From positions 62,001 through 126,000 of the forward strand of contig JALQBC010000006.1 in NCBI GenBank assembly GCA_023375675.1: a DNA stretch of 64,000 nucleotides, in the 5' to 3' direction. Position numbers and translations under genes: made by a program. Under the pieces are notes generated by a model that saw nothing but the letters and a program-made list of their open reading frames with translations, had not been told where the DNA came from and ran no database searches. Of the stretch, positions 1 to 10,826 are shown one piece after another. Positions within the stretch are counted from its first letter, which is position 1. The number at the start of each line of letters is the position of its first letter. Origin of the DNA: Cytospora piceicola (taxonomy: Eukaryota > Ascomycota > Sordariomycetes > Diaporthales > Cytosporaceae).

Positions 1-1054
1 GGTTCTGGAAACACGGTCGGCGTCCTGCCATACTACCTCGGCGGTGGCATCAGCGCCTACACGCCTTTCTGCGGCTACGGCTGCGAGAACATCGTCGCTG
101 CTAAGTTCGTGACGGCCCAGGGCGAGCTCGTCCACGTCTCTGACGCCAATACAGACCATGCCGAGCTCCTCTGGGGCATCCGTGGCGCTGGGCAATTTCT
201 GGGCCTGTTCACGGAGATCACGGTCAAGACTAGGCCATACTCCATCCTAGGCAATGACCTTGCGCAGCGTATCATCGGAACCTTCGCCTTTACGCTTGAC
301 AAGTTTGACGCTGTCGCCGCTGTCATAGCCCCTCTGATGGAGAGCAAGGAGGTCGTATCGGCTGGGCATATAAGTGTAGTGCAGGCACCGCCCGATCTTC
401 AGCACCAAGTCCTGCTCGTCGCGCCGCAGGTCTTTGCCACGTCTGAGGTTGCAGCTCGACTCTTCCAGCCGCTGATCGAGCTGGGACCAATTCTGCAAAT
501 TGTCGCACCGTCCACGTTCGAATCGCACAGTGAACACATGGGATGGCTCTGCACGAAGGGGGGATTCAAGCGGTTCACGCAGAACGGACTCCCGGCAGGG
601 TTCAACGCTGCGAGATTTCGCGAGCTAGTCCAACTTCACACTGAGCTGATCACCACTTGTCCTGATGCTGCGCGGTCGGGGTTCACGGTGGAGTGGCATA
701 GTGCTTACAATGGGCCGCGGGTCGAGACGGCCTTTGGGCTTGAGGGCATGGAGTTTTGGTTGTAAGTAGCCGTTGTTCACTCACGCGCGTGCCACTTGCT
801 AACATTTTTGCATTAGAAACATCCTCACCTGGTACGAGGACCCGAAGAGCCATGAGTACACAGAGAGCGTAGACAAGAAGGCACAGGAGATTGCACGTGT
901 CGGAGATGACGAGAAGGACTTCGTCTCGTACACGAACACGTGCAGGGATGGGCCCCTTGAGTGGCGGTACAAGGGTCAGGACCGGATCGCTAGGCTGAGA
1001 TCGCTGAAGGCGGAATGGGATCCAAAAGGCGTTTTCACTCAAGAGCTCCTCTGA
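1..1054 (+). CDS. FAD-linked oxidoreductase (PCMH/BBE type), 5' end outside window
   Basis: The last 332 residues of a fungal FAD-binding oxidase of the 6-hydroxynicotine oxidase/berberine-bridge-like group. Exon 1 runs from the window edge to 761, and exon 2 is 817-1054. The intron 762-816 has donor GTAAGT, a TGCTAAC branch site and a TTAG acceptor, and splitting a Leu codon keeps the frame through to the TGA. The opening residues GSGNTVGVLPYYLGGG and then LLWGIRGAGQFLGL are the glycine-rich FAD-binding segments of this family; the C-terminus RLRSLKAEWDPKGVFTQELL has the usual K-x-x-x-DP-x-x-x-F ending. Such enzymes are flavin oxidases, often secreted and often in secondary-metabolite clusters; the substrate cannot be told. 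The N-terminus, with any signal peptide and flavin-linking His, lies to the left. No lesion is visible, unlike the related copy at 4807-5686. It is convergent with the membrane-protein gene at 1992-3453. Confidence 0.88.
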
Positions 1055-1991
1055 AAAGTCTGTCTGTGAAGGGTCGACCAAACGGTTGGTGAGGCGAGAT
1101 CATCCTAGTCAAACCATGTCAAGAAGGCTCTACGCCTCCGGACGCCATTACGTTAGGTAGAGGGAGTGCGAGATATGTAGTCAACTCAGCAAAACACAGC
1201 CCTGGAAGCTCGATTATATTCAAGTCTGGTTGTTGCTTCTACCCCTCCGGAGGCCACCAATTGCTCATCACCGCCGTCTGATCACAAGTCGCCTTTCATT
1301 GAAAGAACTGGGAGGAATGAGGAAAACGCACTAGCATTTGAGGAACACTTTACACAGGCTAGTTCAAAGCTGTCTCTAGATTCGCGTCTACCCTAGAGTC
1401 TGAAGGTGATCTCTCTGTACGATCCATTGACCGATTGGAGAAAGATCTCGATTCAAGTCTGTTCAGACTCTCGGAGTTCCGCTGGGATTGTAAGCTGGCC
1501 GGCATATGATATGTACAGTAAGTCTAGCTGGTCGGAAATGGTTCTCAGTATGGCCGATGTTAGCAAAGCGTAAACTAATATCTACCCTAGGGTACTTGAG
1601 TAGATATACATATCACTCCTGACCATAAGCTCTGAAGAATTTACCCAAATTTGGAATTGTAGCACTATCTCACAGCCACTTCTAATTTTCAAGGCATGTA
1701 GGAGCCATAGTAGGGTCATCAAGTGCATATGTCGTATAACTTGGTATCGAAAGCCACAGATGGTGCCTACTTACCTGACTAGGTAAGGAAGCCTACTTAT
1801 AGTTTGGGAGGAGGGAGCTGAAAACTCCTAACCCCTACGACTGCCACCAAAGTATATTATTGTATATTTCTAGATATAAGTAGGGAGTGCTTCCGACCAC
1901 TGTATTACAGTTTATATTAGATACGGAGTAGCCTGACTCCCAATATACCGATTGATATTCCGGTTGCCTGAGTTACCTTCACCCTCCAACA
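1055..1991. other. Intergenic region between convergent genes
   Basis: About 0.94 kb between the 3' ends of the FAD oxidase and the rhodopsin-domain gene. It is AT-richer than its neighbours, especially 1560-1960, and has many stops in all frames. I recognise no gene, RNA or transposon in it. It contains one copy of the palindrome TACCCTAGGGTA near 1587. Confidence 0.6.
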
Positions 1992-3453
1992 CTACTTACG
2001 TTGGCTAACAGGGTGCGTCGGAAACAGGGGGGCCGACTTATTCTTAACAAGTGTTGAATTCACACTAATTACCGAAGTCACACTGTGTAGCTCTCTCTGA
2101 ACAACAATCCTACCCTGGGGAAATCCTGGACCAGGGGTTTTACCCTCGGAGCCTCCCTCGACACGTATCATAGGCCAGTCTTCATCGTGTTGTTGGCAGT
2201 AGTGGCGTAACTGCAAAGACTGATTGGTGCCCTTCGTCATCTTGGTTGAAGAAGCAGCAAAATTTGATCCTACTCTTGAATTCATCTTCGGCAGGAGACT
2301 CTTGAATAGCGGCCTGAATGTAGGGAGACAGCAGCCCACCAAAGCCACAGTGTTCTCCACCAGGTGCCAAAGTAAGGTGCCAGCAGTATACCAGGTAATG
2401 TCGAAGAAGTATGTGTATGGCTCCTGTTGAGTGCTGTTGCGAGAAGAAGGTACCAGTGCTCAAGGCCAAATAATGCAAGATTATACGCATGAAAACAGTA
2501 TTTGAATCCAAACGCCCGATGAAGTCTGAGATGGGATTTCGGGAAGCAGTGAGCACGCTTACAATACAATGACCTGTTCAAAAATCACAATACGTGCAAT
2601 GCCAGTCGCAATCACACTGCAACCTTATTAGTTTATGTTCGAGTGGTCTTCCGCGAGAATTACCTACATGCTTCCGAGGAAGAAAATCCCTCCAACAGCA
2701 AGTCTTTGTTGTAACGGCATTTGCAACTTACAAACATAAGGCATTGGCAGTGTGAAAATCACAACGTCCAGGATTAGGTCGGATATGCCAAATGCAAGGT
2801 AAAACAACTGCACATTAACACAGGAGCTGCCATACTCAGTCTCAAATTTGTCCCACAGAGTTGATATAGGCGTGCACTGGAAGATTCCGGCAAAGGTGAA
2901 TCCAATGCCCCAGGCAAGCGTAATTCCGATGAAGATGCTGCTGATGAGACGGAAAGCTGGTACCGTGAATAGTCTTCGGTAGAAGAACAGAACCGACAGC
3001 TTCACCACCCAGAGCCCTATAATTCCCAGGGTGTGGTATGTGTACTTGGTCTTTTCGTAAACTTCGAGCTGATAGGTGTGCGCAAGTTGGCCATCGACCA
3101 GCTTCTGATGACCACCAAGTCCTCCAATGGACGTTGCTGAAATCAGGTAAGCAATATATTCGGAATATATACATTATCCACCTCTTCTGTCCTCTCACAC
3201 ACCCCGCAAGCAATTCACAGAATTCACGGTAACTTTACTCACCAACTATTTGATTGACAGACAATCCTATGCAGATCACCATCGATGGAATAGTTATCCA
3301 GTCGTCCGGCCCGAGGGGGGCCTTGATTAAGTGCCTGGAATAGAACCTCAAGCTCACGACAATGATCGAGGTGATTATAAATAGGATAGCCGTTCCGATG
3401 AGAACAGCCTTGGGGTAGGGATTATATTGTGGATCAAGGTATCGGGTGTACAT
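1992..3453 (-). CDS. Fungal rhodopsin-domain integral membrane protein
   Basis: A 391-residue protein from four exons: 3453-3243, 3136-2668, 2616-2563 and 2433-1992. Phases agree at every junction; donors are GTGAGT, GTAGGT and GTAAGC, and acceptors are TTTCAG, TTGCAG and AACAG. The last junction is the least certain; a phase-0 alternative (2568/2423) also reads through. The family is the fungal rhodopsin-domain (PF20684-type) membrane proteins with seven helices. Recognisable parts are a first helix after MYTRYLDPQYNPYP, the segment RFYSRHLIKAPLGPDDW, the VVKLSVLFFYRRLF helix, a conserved cysteine loop (FQCTPISTLW and SSCVN), KLQMPLQQRLAVGGIFFLG, and the final helix ending CLPTFRPLFKSLL. The tail after this is soluble and low in complexity. 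These proteins sit in the plasma membrane, have no retinal-binding evidence and no known function; they are frequent in accessory and secondary-metabolism regions. Confidence 0.82.
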
Positions 3454-4806
3454 CTTGCCAGTGACAGGGATGCGCGAGGAGTTGATGAGAGCACTTGAGC
3501 ATAACGTAGAAGATAGTGGGGGAGAGGCGCCAGCTGGGAGGATGGTCACTGAGTAACGAAATCGTTTGGTAGAGAAGAAGAAGAGCTGGTTGTTCAGCCA
3601 GGATGTTCGCAACCCATGAGCTCTCTGTCTTTCAAATAAAAACCACGAATCTCAGCATTGGAGGTGAGCACTTGAGAATGCCAAGCGCTTCAATGTTACG
3701 GTCCAGTCTCTACAGTGTTCTGCCCATGAGACTTTGTGCGGGAGATATGCAACGAACCAGAACCTGCCGGGGGGTCTCAGTAATGGGTTGGAGTTGCGTG
3801 CAATCTGTGTGCAGCCACTTCAAGGTTGTCGAATCCTGCCAAATGGCCACCTACTTTCACCAGAACCGACACAACGGACCCCAAGAGTCCAAAATTAGAC
3901 ATCTATTTGTGAGCGGGTGGGCCGGTCGGTCTGTCCGCTTCAAACATCGCTCAGATTGTCCTCAGCTTGGAATCTCAGCTTGATCATGCAGTGAGTTAAG
4001 GTCTTAAGGGCCACCACTTCTTGTTTGCTGTTGAGTCCTGAAGTCATTATGAATCAAGGAAGTTGATGGAAACTCAAGCATGGCCACTGCCAACGGACAC
4101 TCTGTGTTTCTGAGTCCGCTACACATGTTGCACCTGATGCAGCCTCGTGCAGACATTGGTAATACAGTGCTTAGAATACCTACCGGGGCCTGTCATGTAC
4201 TCCGTGCTACAGCTCAGTACCGTAATGAATACATTTTGGATGTGGCTACTCTCGCCCGCAGTATCCTGCAATGGTCCTGCCCTCTTGCATCAAGAAATGA
4301 ATGGTCCTAAGCCACGTGCAGACCCGGCTACACTCATCCAGACTAGCCCCCAAAATCCACATGGGTATGTCTGTGGGTGGCCAAGAAGAAGCTGTGATAA
4401 TTGCCTCATGCAGTCAGCGTTGCAGATGGATCAGTGTGTGTCCAAAAAATAAGAGTGCCAGATCTCGTGTCCATGAAGGCTGCCACCCAAGACCTCGATA
4501 TTGCTATCCCTTGAGACACTATTGGTTGATCGTGGCTTGAAGACACGCCAATGTCTTCGGTGATTGCTTCTTTTTCCGGCTCCCCTCTTACCAGCTTCTC
4601 TTTCCGGCTTCTTATTGTTAGGCTAAATTAGGAAAAGACACCACTAGATATTGATTTGAATTTATTGCGCAACGCATACATATGTAAGTCATGGTTGCAA
4701 ATCCTGTATATATACATGTTCTGGCCAAACCCAAATCTGGAATCGAGCCGTGTATGGTCATGGGAGTGGATCAGCTTCTCTCCATCACCTACATTAATGC
4801 ATTCAA
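3454..4806. other. Intergenic region, upstream of the membrane-protein gene
   Basis: 1.35 kb lying between the start of the minus-strand membrane-protein gene and the first recognisable codon of the FAD-oxidase pseudogene. It should hold the promoter of the membrane-protein gene. Short open frames are present in several frames but none resembles a known family. The missing N-terminal half of the FAD-oxidase pseudogene is not found here. Confidence 0.55.
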
Positions 4807-5686
4807 ATGTTTGGTCAGAAGGCTGTTATCACTGCTCAGAGTCATCCCGATCTCTGGTGGGCATTCGCAGGCGCCGGGCCGAATTTCGGCATCGTTACAT
4901 CCATGGTCTTCAAAAGTTACCCACTACCCCAGGCCGAGAATACAGCGTGGACAGGAGAGCTGGTTTACAACAAAACCCGAGTTGAGTCTGTGATATTTGC
5001 TATAGACAAACTCGTTCTAGAGCCAGAGATGCAGCTCGACTTTACATACAGCGGCGGTGCTCTTGCAGTACTTCCCTTATACATCGGTAGCGAGGAAGAA
5101 GCTGAACAGAAGTTCGCTTCACTTTTCGATATCGGTCCGATTGTTAGCGAAACGTCTGTCCTTTCTTATGACACCTGGAGCAGCGCTGGAGATTCTTTCT
5201 GCGTTGACGGCGGCCGAAAGCCAACGTACGGTAACAATATCAAAAGGCTCAACGCCACAGCCTCGCAGGATGTCTGGGACGAGTACATCTCATTCTTTGA
5301 GAAATACCCAGAGGCCAATGCTACGACAATCCTGGCAGAGTGCTACTCAGCAACGACCGAGGCAAAGGTCAGCTCCTCGGCAACCTCCTTTCCATGGAGC
5401 GGCTTCAAGTGCTGTGTCAATCATAGCCTGGTATGCCGATGAAGCGCTTGATGAAGAAGCCAATCGGTTTGGACGGAATGTGAGAAGCTACATAGATTCG
5501 TCGTCTGGGGCTGATAAATTCAGCACGTAAGTTAAGATACGCCTTATCTGTCAGTGTGTCTGTCTTCTGACTCGACCTTCGGATACATCAATTCCGCTCA
5601 TGGAGACGAGGCATTGAGTAGTATTAAAACCCAAGCAGAAGTATGACCCTTTCAAGCACTTTAACCAGTGGTTCCCTCTTGCATAG
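4807..5686 (+). pseudogene. FAD-linked oxidase pseudogene (truncated, frameshifted)
   Basis: Remains of a second FAD-linked oxidase. Frame 1 (4807-5400) gives the end of the FAD domain (SHPDLWWAFAGAGPNFGIVT) and much of the substrate domain. Near 5400 the reading shifts by a base: SIIAWYADEALDEEANRFGR continues in another frame to a GTAAGT donor at 5527. After that intron YINSAHGDEALS is recognisable; then a stretch is lost, and KYDPFKHFNQWFPLA plus stop (5684-5686) closes in yet another frame. The first roughly 180 residues, with the flavin-attachment part, are absent. At least two frameshifts, one internal deletion and one 5' truncation make this a dead copy. It is not a recent duplicate of the oxidase at 1-1054; the shared motifs differ too much. 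An assembly error could explain a single shift but not the truncation. Confidence 0.85.
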
Positions 5687-5949
5687 TTGGATTAGAGTGG
5701 GCAGGTTTGAAGCATGTGGTGTGGAGGATGACGATGACAACACTTGCACCGCAGACTTCTAATGTTCCAAGGGTTCCCAGTTGATTTTAAAGTTATTTAA
5801 TACCAATTGTGGGAAGCTTCAGTTTGTTCCTTCGTAGCATGGCAATGGTGAATGAATTTAGACTTGACCTCACAGCCTGCTGGAGGGGGGGGGGGGGATC
5901 GTTGCTCAGTACCAAAAGAGTGTTTGCTGTCAACGTTCGGCGAAAATGT

Positions 5950-6623
5950 AGTACAGTATGCATCAGGGCGTCAAACATCACGGTTCCGATCCCCGGACAT
6001 CTCAGAAGCAAGCGTACGCCAGGCCTCGTCAGCATATTATTTCGCGGCGTCAAAGCCACACAGCCAACTTTGAAAGAAGGGATCGGCCAGATGGTTGGGA
6101 TAACCAGCGCCAGGCACTTCCTCGAGACACTGTCTGTCCCGCTCGTCTTTGAGTGGTCCGTTGGGCATCTGCCGTACCTCATACTGGCCCTTATGACATG
6201 ATCTGCTCTCTCTTTGCGCCGGCGCTCATATAGAGCCAGCACATCTGGCAAATCAGCGTGACTTCGGGCCTTGCCGAGCAGCTTGGCCAGCACCGCCGCG
6301 GACTCTAGACCAATTGCTGCACCCTGAGCCCTGAAATAGGAATAAGGTCAGTTACCGAAGTCTGCCTGGACAAATGAATCAAAGATAAATTGGGCGCCTG
6401 ATGCCACTGCCTTATCGTGAAGCGTCTTCCGTAACTCTGCACGATGCACAGACAGACAGGGGAAGCTATATCTCTGTGTCGCCTCAAGCACAGACTGGGT
6501 GCGTAGTACCTTGCCCTCAGTGTATTATTTTAGAACGAGGGCTGGTGTGAGGACTTATATCCGGCGAATCTTTTCAAGGACGCCCAAATCCTGCAGTACT
6601 CGCACAGCGTTGGGCTGTAGCTC
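5950..6623 (-). pseudogene. FAD-dependent monooxygenase pseudogene (salicylate-hydroxylase-like), internally deleted
   Basis: Four collinear fragments of a group A flavin monooxygenase on the minus strand. (1) 6623-6555: LQPNAVRVLQDLGVLEKIRR, the conserved region behind the first Rossmann fold, then a stop. (2) 6491-6351: SFPCLSVHRAELRKTLHDKA, the HRA-x-L substrate/FAD segment. (3) 6329-6195: AQGAAIGLESAAVLAKLL, the helix following the second FAD motif, with the ensuing YERRRKERADHV. (4) one frame over, about 6188-5985: QMPNGPLKDERDR, then GYPNHLADPFFQSWL, with an in-frame stop before YADEAW. About 170 residues normally lying between (2) and (3) are missing: only about 20 nt separate them. 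The N-terminal GxGxxG motif is also absent. The family assignment is firm; the original substrate is unknown. Confidence 0.8.
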
Positions 6624-7193
6624 TATTCTTCAACATGTTCGACACAAATTGGGTGTGCTTTAATTAGTAAGTCTGAAATTCACCTTGTATCGATTTAGCC
6701 CTCCTATGTCTTGGGTTTCACACTGACCTGCCAAAACTGACCAGACAACCGCTTGTACTCTATCGCCTAGGTGAAAAGGTGCCAGAAGAATAGATCATGT
6801 CGCGTCCTTCGGCAATTTCGGCCTATTTGTGAATGCACGTAAGCGTGCGTGTATGTACTTTGCGCAGACGAGCTCCCCAGTGATTGTGGCACTGTGTACC
6901 GGTCCGCCCTTGCACAATCGGGGAAACAACTTTGGATACTTTACGGAACCGGGGGGGGGGGGGACGGCCCGGAATGTATCGACCGCACCACCACAGCACG
7001 GGGTTCATCTCCTTTCCGGTCTAGTGGCGACCCAAGAAGAGCCCAACATACAGATTTCCCCTTCTCATCTGGAAACTCGGTGTGAGAGGTATCTCCTCAA
7101 CTCGATCATAGGCTTCATCACTATCGCTTGTTTGCTTTGTTTGCTACGCCTTCATATCTTTGTGCCCGCGGGCACGTCTGAACAGCTTCCATC
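6624..7193. other. Spacer and likely promoter of the 7194 dehydrogenase
   Basis: About 570 bp between the monooxygenase fragments and the start of the short-chain dehydrogenase. It holds an 11-12 base G homopolymer near 6952. A pyrimidine-rich stretch at 7120-7190 (CTATCGCTTGTTTGCTTTGTTTGC) is the likely core promoter of the plus-strand gene. No coding remnant was recognised. Confidence 0.5.
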
Positions 7194-8285
7194 ATGTCAG
7201 CTGAGCTAGGAAGCCGAGCCACGTCTGAGGCATCAGGGTTTGCTTTTCTCAAACGGCAGTTTTTGAAGCCCAAGCCCTTGCCTGATGGTGTCCAACTCAA
7301 TTCGCAGGTCGCTATCATTACGGGTGCCAGTTCAGGACTTGGAGTCGAGGCATCACGTCAGTTGCTCAAGCTCGGAGTCTCCCATGTTGTCCTGGCCGTG
7401 CGCTCGCAGGCCAAGGGAGACGCCGCCGCGGAGAAACTTCGAAATGAATTCCCCGAGGCTGAAGTGTCAGTCTGGCTACTCGACATGGAGTCATATGAGT
7501 CCATCCAGTCCTTCGCCAACCGCTGCCAGACCTTGGCCCGCATTGACATTGTCATACTCAACGCTGGCGTGCAGAAAACGTCCTTCACCACTGTCGCCGA
7601 CATTGGCCACGAGACGACCATGCAGGTGAACTATCTGTCCACGGTGTTGTTGGCCATCTTACTCCTTCCGGTGCTCAAGTCGAAAAAGGCAGCCGGATCA
7701 GCCAGACGTCCGGTGCTCAGCCTCGTTGGGACCGATCTGGCCTACGGTGTGGAAATGGACTGGAAAGGCCCGGTTCTCGCACAGCTGGACAACCCAAAGT
7801 TATACGTCCACATGCCGGCCTACTCCAAGTCCAAACTCTTGGTTCTGCTCGCCGTTGCCAAGATCTCCGAGTTCATTGACCGCGACGATGTACTCGTCAA
7901 CACTACGAATCCAGGTATGACGAAGGGCACGCAGATAGCCCGAGAACGCGCTGGCGTCGATGCCAAGATCGTGGCCATGCTCAATGCCCTGCTTGGCAGG
8001 AGCGTCGAGGTTGCTGCTTCGAATTATGTCTACTCCACTGTTGGTCTGGGCAACGAGAGCCACGGTTCGTTTACAAGTGACTGGGATATCAAGCCGTAAG
8101 TAGTAGCAGGGTCAATGATGGTGCTTCTCGTAAATCAACCCGGCTAACATTCCCTGAAATTTAGATACCCGAAGATATGGTATACAACTGAGGGACAAGA
8201 GTTCTCACAGCGACTCTGGGAAGAGACTTTACAGGAGCTGAAATCGTTTGGGGCCGCGGAGGTTATAGAGGGCATGAAGGCGTGA
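7194..8285 (+). CDS. Short-chain dehydrogenase/reductase (retinol-dehydrogenase-like SDR)
   Basis: A 340-residue classical SDR. Exon 1 is 7194-8095, exon 2 is 8165-8285; the intron has a GTAAGT donor, a GGCTAAC branch site and a TTTAG acceptor, and splits a Pro codon. The cofactor motif TGASSGLG lies at about residues 43-50, followed by VLAVRSQAKG (Arg at the second strand suggests NADP(H)), NAGV at about 124, and the catalytic YSKSK pair at about 212-216. Unlike many SDRs it has an N-terminal extension of about 40 residues with no obvious signal peptide. It resembles the fungal short-chain reductases that accompany polyketide and terpenoid genes, which act on a ketone/alcohol of unknown structure. 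It is the only intact catalytic gene between pseudogenes on both sides, so its original partners may be lost. Confidence 0.9.
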
Positions 8286-8899
8286 TAGTTCGACGTGTCG
8301 CTCAGCAGGCTTGTCATCAAGGGCTGATATCTATAGTGGGTCGGAGTTCAACTATGTTATGGAGGCTGGGCTGGGGTATGCAGGTCGCTGGAGCAGTCAA
8401 TGTATTTCTTTACATGTATTTAAATCACTTTCAAAGAGAACGGATATTTGAAAGCCTCCAACGGATAATCTTAAGGAAAAGAAACCCCTGACAAAAGAAA
8501 TACTAAAGGAACTTCAAATTTGATCTCGTATTCCTTTTCTTGCTAAATATACATATGAATTATTGAATCCGAAAACCCGAGTTCGCCTCGCTAGCCTTGG
8601 TCGGGTTTCAAAGCTCCCGAAGGCTAATCTCGTCATCTTCCCCAGCGCCATATGTGCGAGAGTATGGCGTAGTTTTGAAGGTAATAGCTATGATCAGGAC
8701 TCGAAGACTAAGACTTGATGCTCGAAGAAGTTCGACTCTAGACATCAATGTATTGACTCTAGAAATAAAGGTGTTAACTTACGATGTATGCATATTAAAC
8801 TCGAGAATTTGCTTTAGGAATAGGTACCCTAGGGTACTGCCTTAAGAATTGAGACCTGCCAAGACTGGAAATCATCGCCTCACGTTATCGAGTTACAAT
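8286..8899. other. Spacer without recognised features
   Basis: About 0.6 kb between the SDR stop codon and the aldo/keto-reductase fragment. It is AT-rich around 8500-8570 and 8740-8810 and carries one TACCCTAGGGTA palindrome near 8823. The N-terminal part of the reductase (its first 85-90 residues) is not found here. Confidence 0.5.
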
Positions 8900-9679
8900 A
8901 CGCGCGTGCAGCTCGGCCTCGACAAGTCCCTGGCGAACCTGGGGCTGGACTACGTCGACCTGTTCCTCGTGCACTGGCCGTTGCTGCTGAACCCGGATGG
9001 GAACGACGACAAGTTCCATAAGGTCCTTGACGGGTTGCGGGATATTGTCAAGATGGGAGTATCACCACACTGATACTTGGCGCCAGATGGAGGAGCTACT
9101 TGACCCGGCTGGGGGCGCGGGGAGGCAGGCGCGGGCGGTGGGCGTGTCGAAATATAGTGTTGGGTACCTGGAGGAGCTGCTCAAGGTCGCCAAGGTGGTG
9201 CCCGCGGTGAACCAGATGAGGACCACCCTGTTCTGCCACAGAATAATATTGTGAGGCTTTCCAAGGAGAAGGGGATTCATATCATGGCTTATAGTCCGCT
9301 GGGCTCGACGGGTGGCCCGTTGTTCACGGAGGAGGCTATTGTGAAGGTTGCGAGGAAGCATGGGGTCGCGCTGGCGAACGTGTTGTTGAGTTGACATAGT
9401 AAGTGTAAATTGGCACCCTTCATGTGTTTCTTGCGTGCGACGGCTGACAACCCTGACACTTCCCCGTGGGAGCACCGTGCTGGCCAAGTTCGCCTTCTGC
9501 GAATCAAGTCAAACTTGGAAATCTCCGAGGTGGATACTGAGGATTTGAAGCTCCTCGACGGCTTCGCAGAGGAGTTGAAGAAGACGGGCAAAGTGCAGCG
9601 GTTTGTGTATCGGCCGTTTGGCATCGACTTCGGTTTCCAGACAAGTCTTGATTGGCGAATAGTGTGCTATGATGCATAG
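8900..9679 (+). pseudogene. Aldo/keto reductase pseudogene
   Basis: Fragments of an AKR-fold NADPH reductase in three frames. NTRVQLGLDKSLANLGLDY with DLFLVHWP (the strand carrying the fourth catalytic residue, His) opens it. A single-base shift near 9055 leads into DTWRQMEELL, ARAVGVSKYSVGYLEELL and VPAVNQ. A second shift near 9220 leads to NNIVRLSKEKGIHIMAYSPLG and EEAIVKVARKHGVALANVLL. Here the conserved Trp codon has become TGA (about 9392). After an intron-like GTAAGT the C-terminal SNLEISEVDTEDLKLLDGFA follows and ends at 9679. The N-terminal 85-90 residues with the catalytic Asp, Tyr and Lys are missing, so no activity is possible. The copy is fairly young: each block still reads well. 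Family members reduce sugars, aldehydes or polyketide intermediates. Confidence 0.85.
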
Positions 9680-9807
9680 ATAGATTGGGAAGACTTATAT
9701 GAGACTCTGAATCGATTATTGATAGCAATTTATTGCAAAGACTCCGATTTTCTGCTTCCTCATTATCCAGTTACAGGACAAATAATGACTCCTAATAATC
9801 TTTCTAC

Positions 9808-10688
9808 CTACCTACCCATCCAACCACCATCAACCACCATCGTATGCCCACTAACATACGCCCCAGCCTTGCTCGTCAAGAACACAAGCGGCCCCTTGAA
9901 ATCCTCCGGCGTCCCCCACCGCCCCGCCGGTATCCTCTCGGAGATGCTCCGCAACCTCTCGGGGTTATTCAACAGCGCCTCGTTCATGTCCGTGGCGATA
10001 TACCCCGGCGCGACGCAGTTCACCGTGATGCCCCTGCTCGTCCACTCGTTCGCAAACGTCTTTGTCATCTGCGCGACGCCGCCCTTGCTCGCCGCGTACG
10101 CCGGCACCGTGATGCCGCCCTGGAAGCTGAGCAGGCTGCCGAAGTTGACGATGGAGCCGCGGCGGCCCGTGGCGGGGTGCTCGGGCAGGGCCAGCATGTG
10201 GGCGGCGACGTCCCGGCACAGCGAAAAGGGCGTGTTGAGGTTGACCTGGATGACCTCGCCGAAGTCGGCGTCGGGGAAGGCCTCGGACGGGTGCCGCCGC
10301 TGGATCCCCGCGCAGTTGACGAGGACGCGCACCTGGTGCCCGTCGGCGAGGACCGCGGGGACGAGCGCGGCGACGTCGCTGGGGGAGGACAGGTCGGCGG
10401 TGTAGATGGCTGCTTTGCGGCCTAGGGCCTGGATGGCTTTGAGGGTGGACTGGTTGGTGTGGTCTCTCTGTGAAGGGGTTTTAGCACTGGGCGTCTCATG
10501 GTGAGAGTGAGAGTCTCAGATATGGTTGAATCAATGGGTAATGGGTGAGCATGTACCTGAACCAAGAGGATATCTGCGCCGGCCTCAGCGAGGGCTATTG
10601 CGACGGCCTGGCCAATGCCTCTCGTGGCACCTGTTATGAGGGCTGTCTGCCCCTCAAGCGAGAAGAGAGCATCCGTAGAGGGCGACAT
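9808..10688 (-). CDS. SDR-family sugar(-acid) dehydrogenase, KduD / 2-deoxy-D-gluconate 3-dehydrogenase-like
   Basis: A 263-residue protein from exon 1 (10688-10557) and exon 2 (10467-9808). The 89-nt intron runs from GTACAT to TTCACAG in phase 0. The motifs of the classical SDR fold are all present: TGATRGIG (about 20-27), NCAG (about 108-111), the serine region [10 protein letters not shown], catalytic YAASKGG, and the PGYIATDM loop. The closing [11 protein letters not shown] is typical. ADILLVQRD after the second strand suggests an NAD-type pocket. The closest families oxidise sugar acids such as 2-keto-3-deoxygluconate or 5-ketogluconate; exact substrate unproven. It is divergent from the zinc dehydrogenase at 11708, which also acts on sugars or polyols by family, and the shared promoter holds CreA-type sites. 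The pair probably serves one carbon-catabolic pathway (inference). Confidence 0.9.
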
Positions 10689-10826
10689 CTTTATTGTATT
10701 GCCGGGTCTCGAACACACACAGCTCAAGCCAGCGAGCCTTCACGACTGCTTTCTGTTCCTGTGGAGAATTTCCTATGGCTCTCTCACACACTCACGAGGT
10801 CGTCACTTATACGGATTCCGTCGTTA

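Noticed and set aside
3235..3612. Longer N-terminus for the rhodopsin-domain protein (53 extra residues)
   Set aside because: The extra part is Ser/Leu-rich leader-like sequence; the ATG at 3453 directly precedes the family's usual start of helix 1.
4290..4452. Cys-rich reading resembling a broken zinc cluster (SCDNC...)
   Set aside because: Spacing does not fit Zn2Cys6 and no basic residues follow; taken as chance.
1..9679. RIP (repeat-induced point mutation) as cause of the pseudogenes
   Set aside because: Lesions are mainly indels and deletions; the clear Trp to TGA change is not in the preferred CpA context, and the sequence is not strongly AT-biased.
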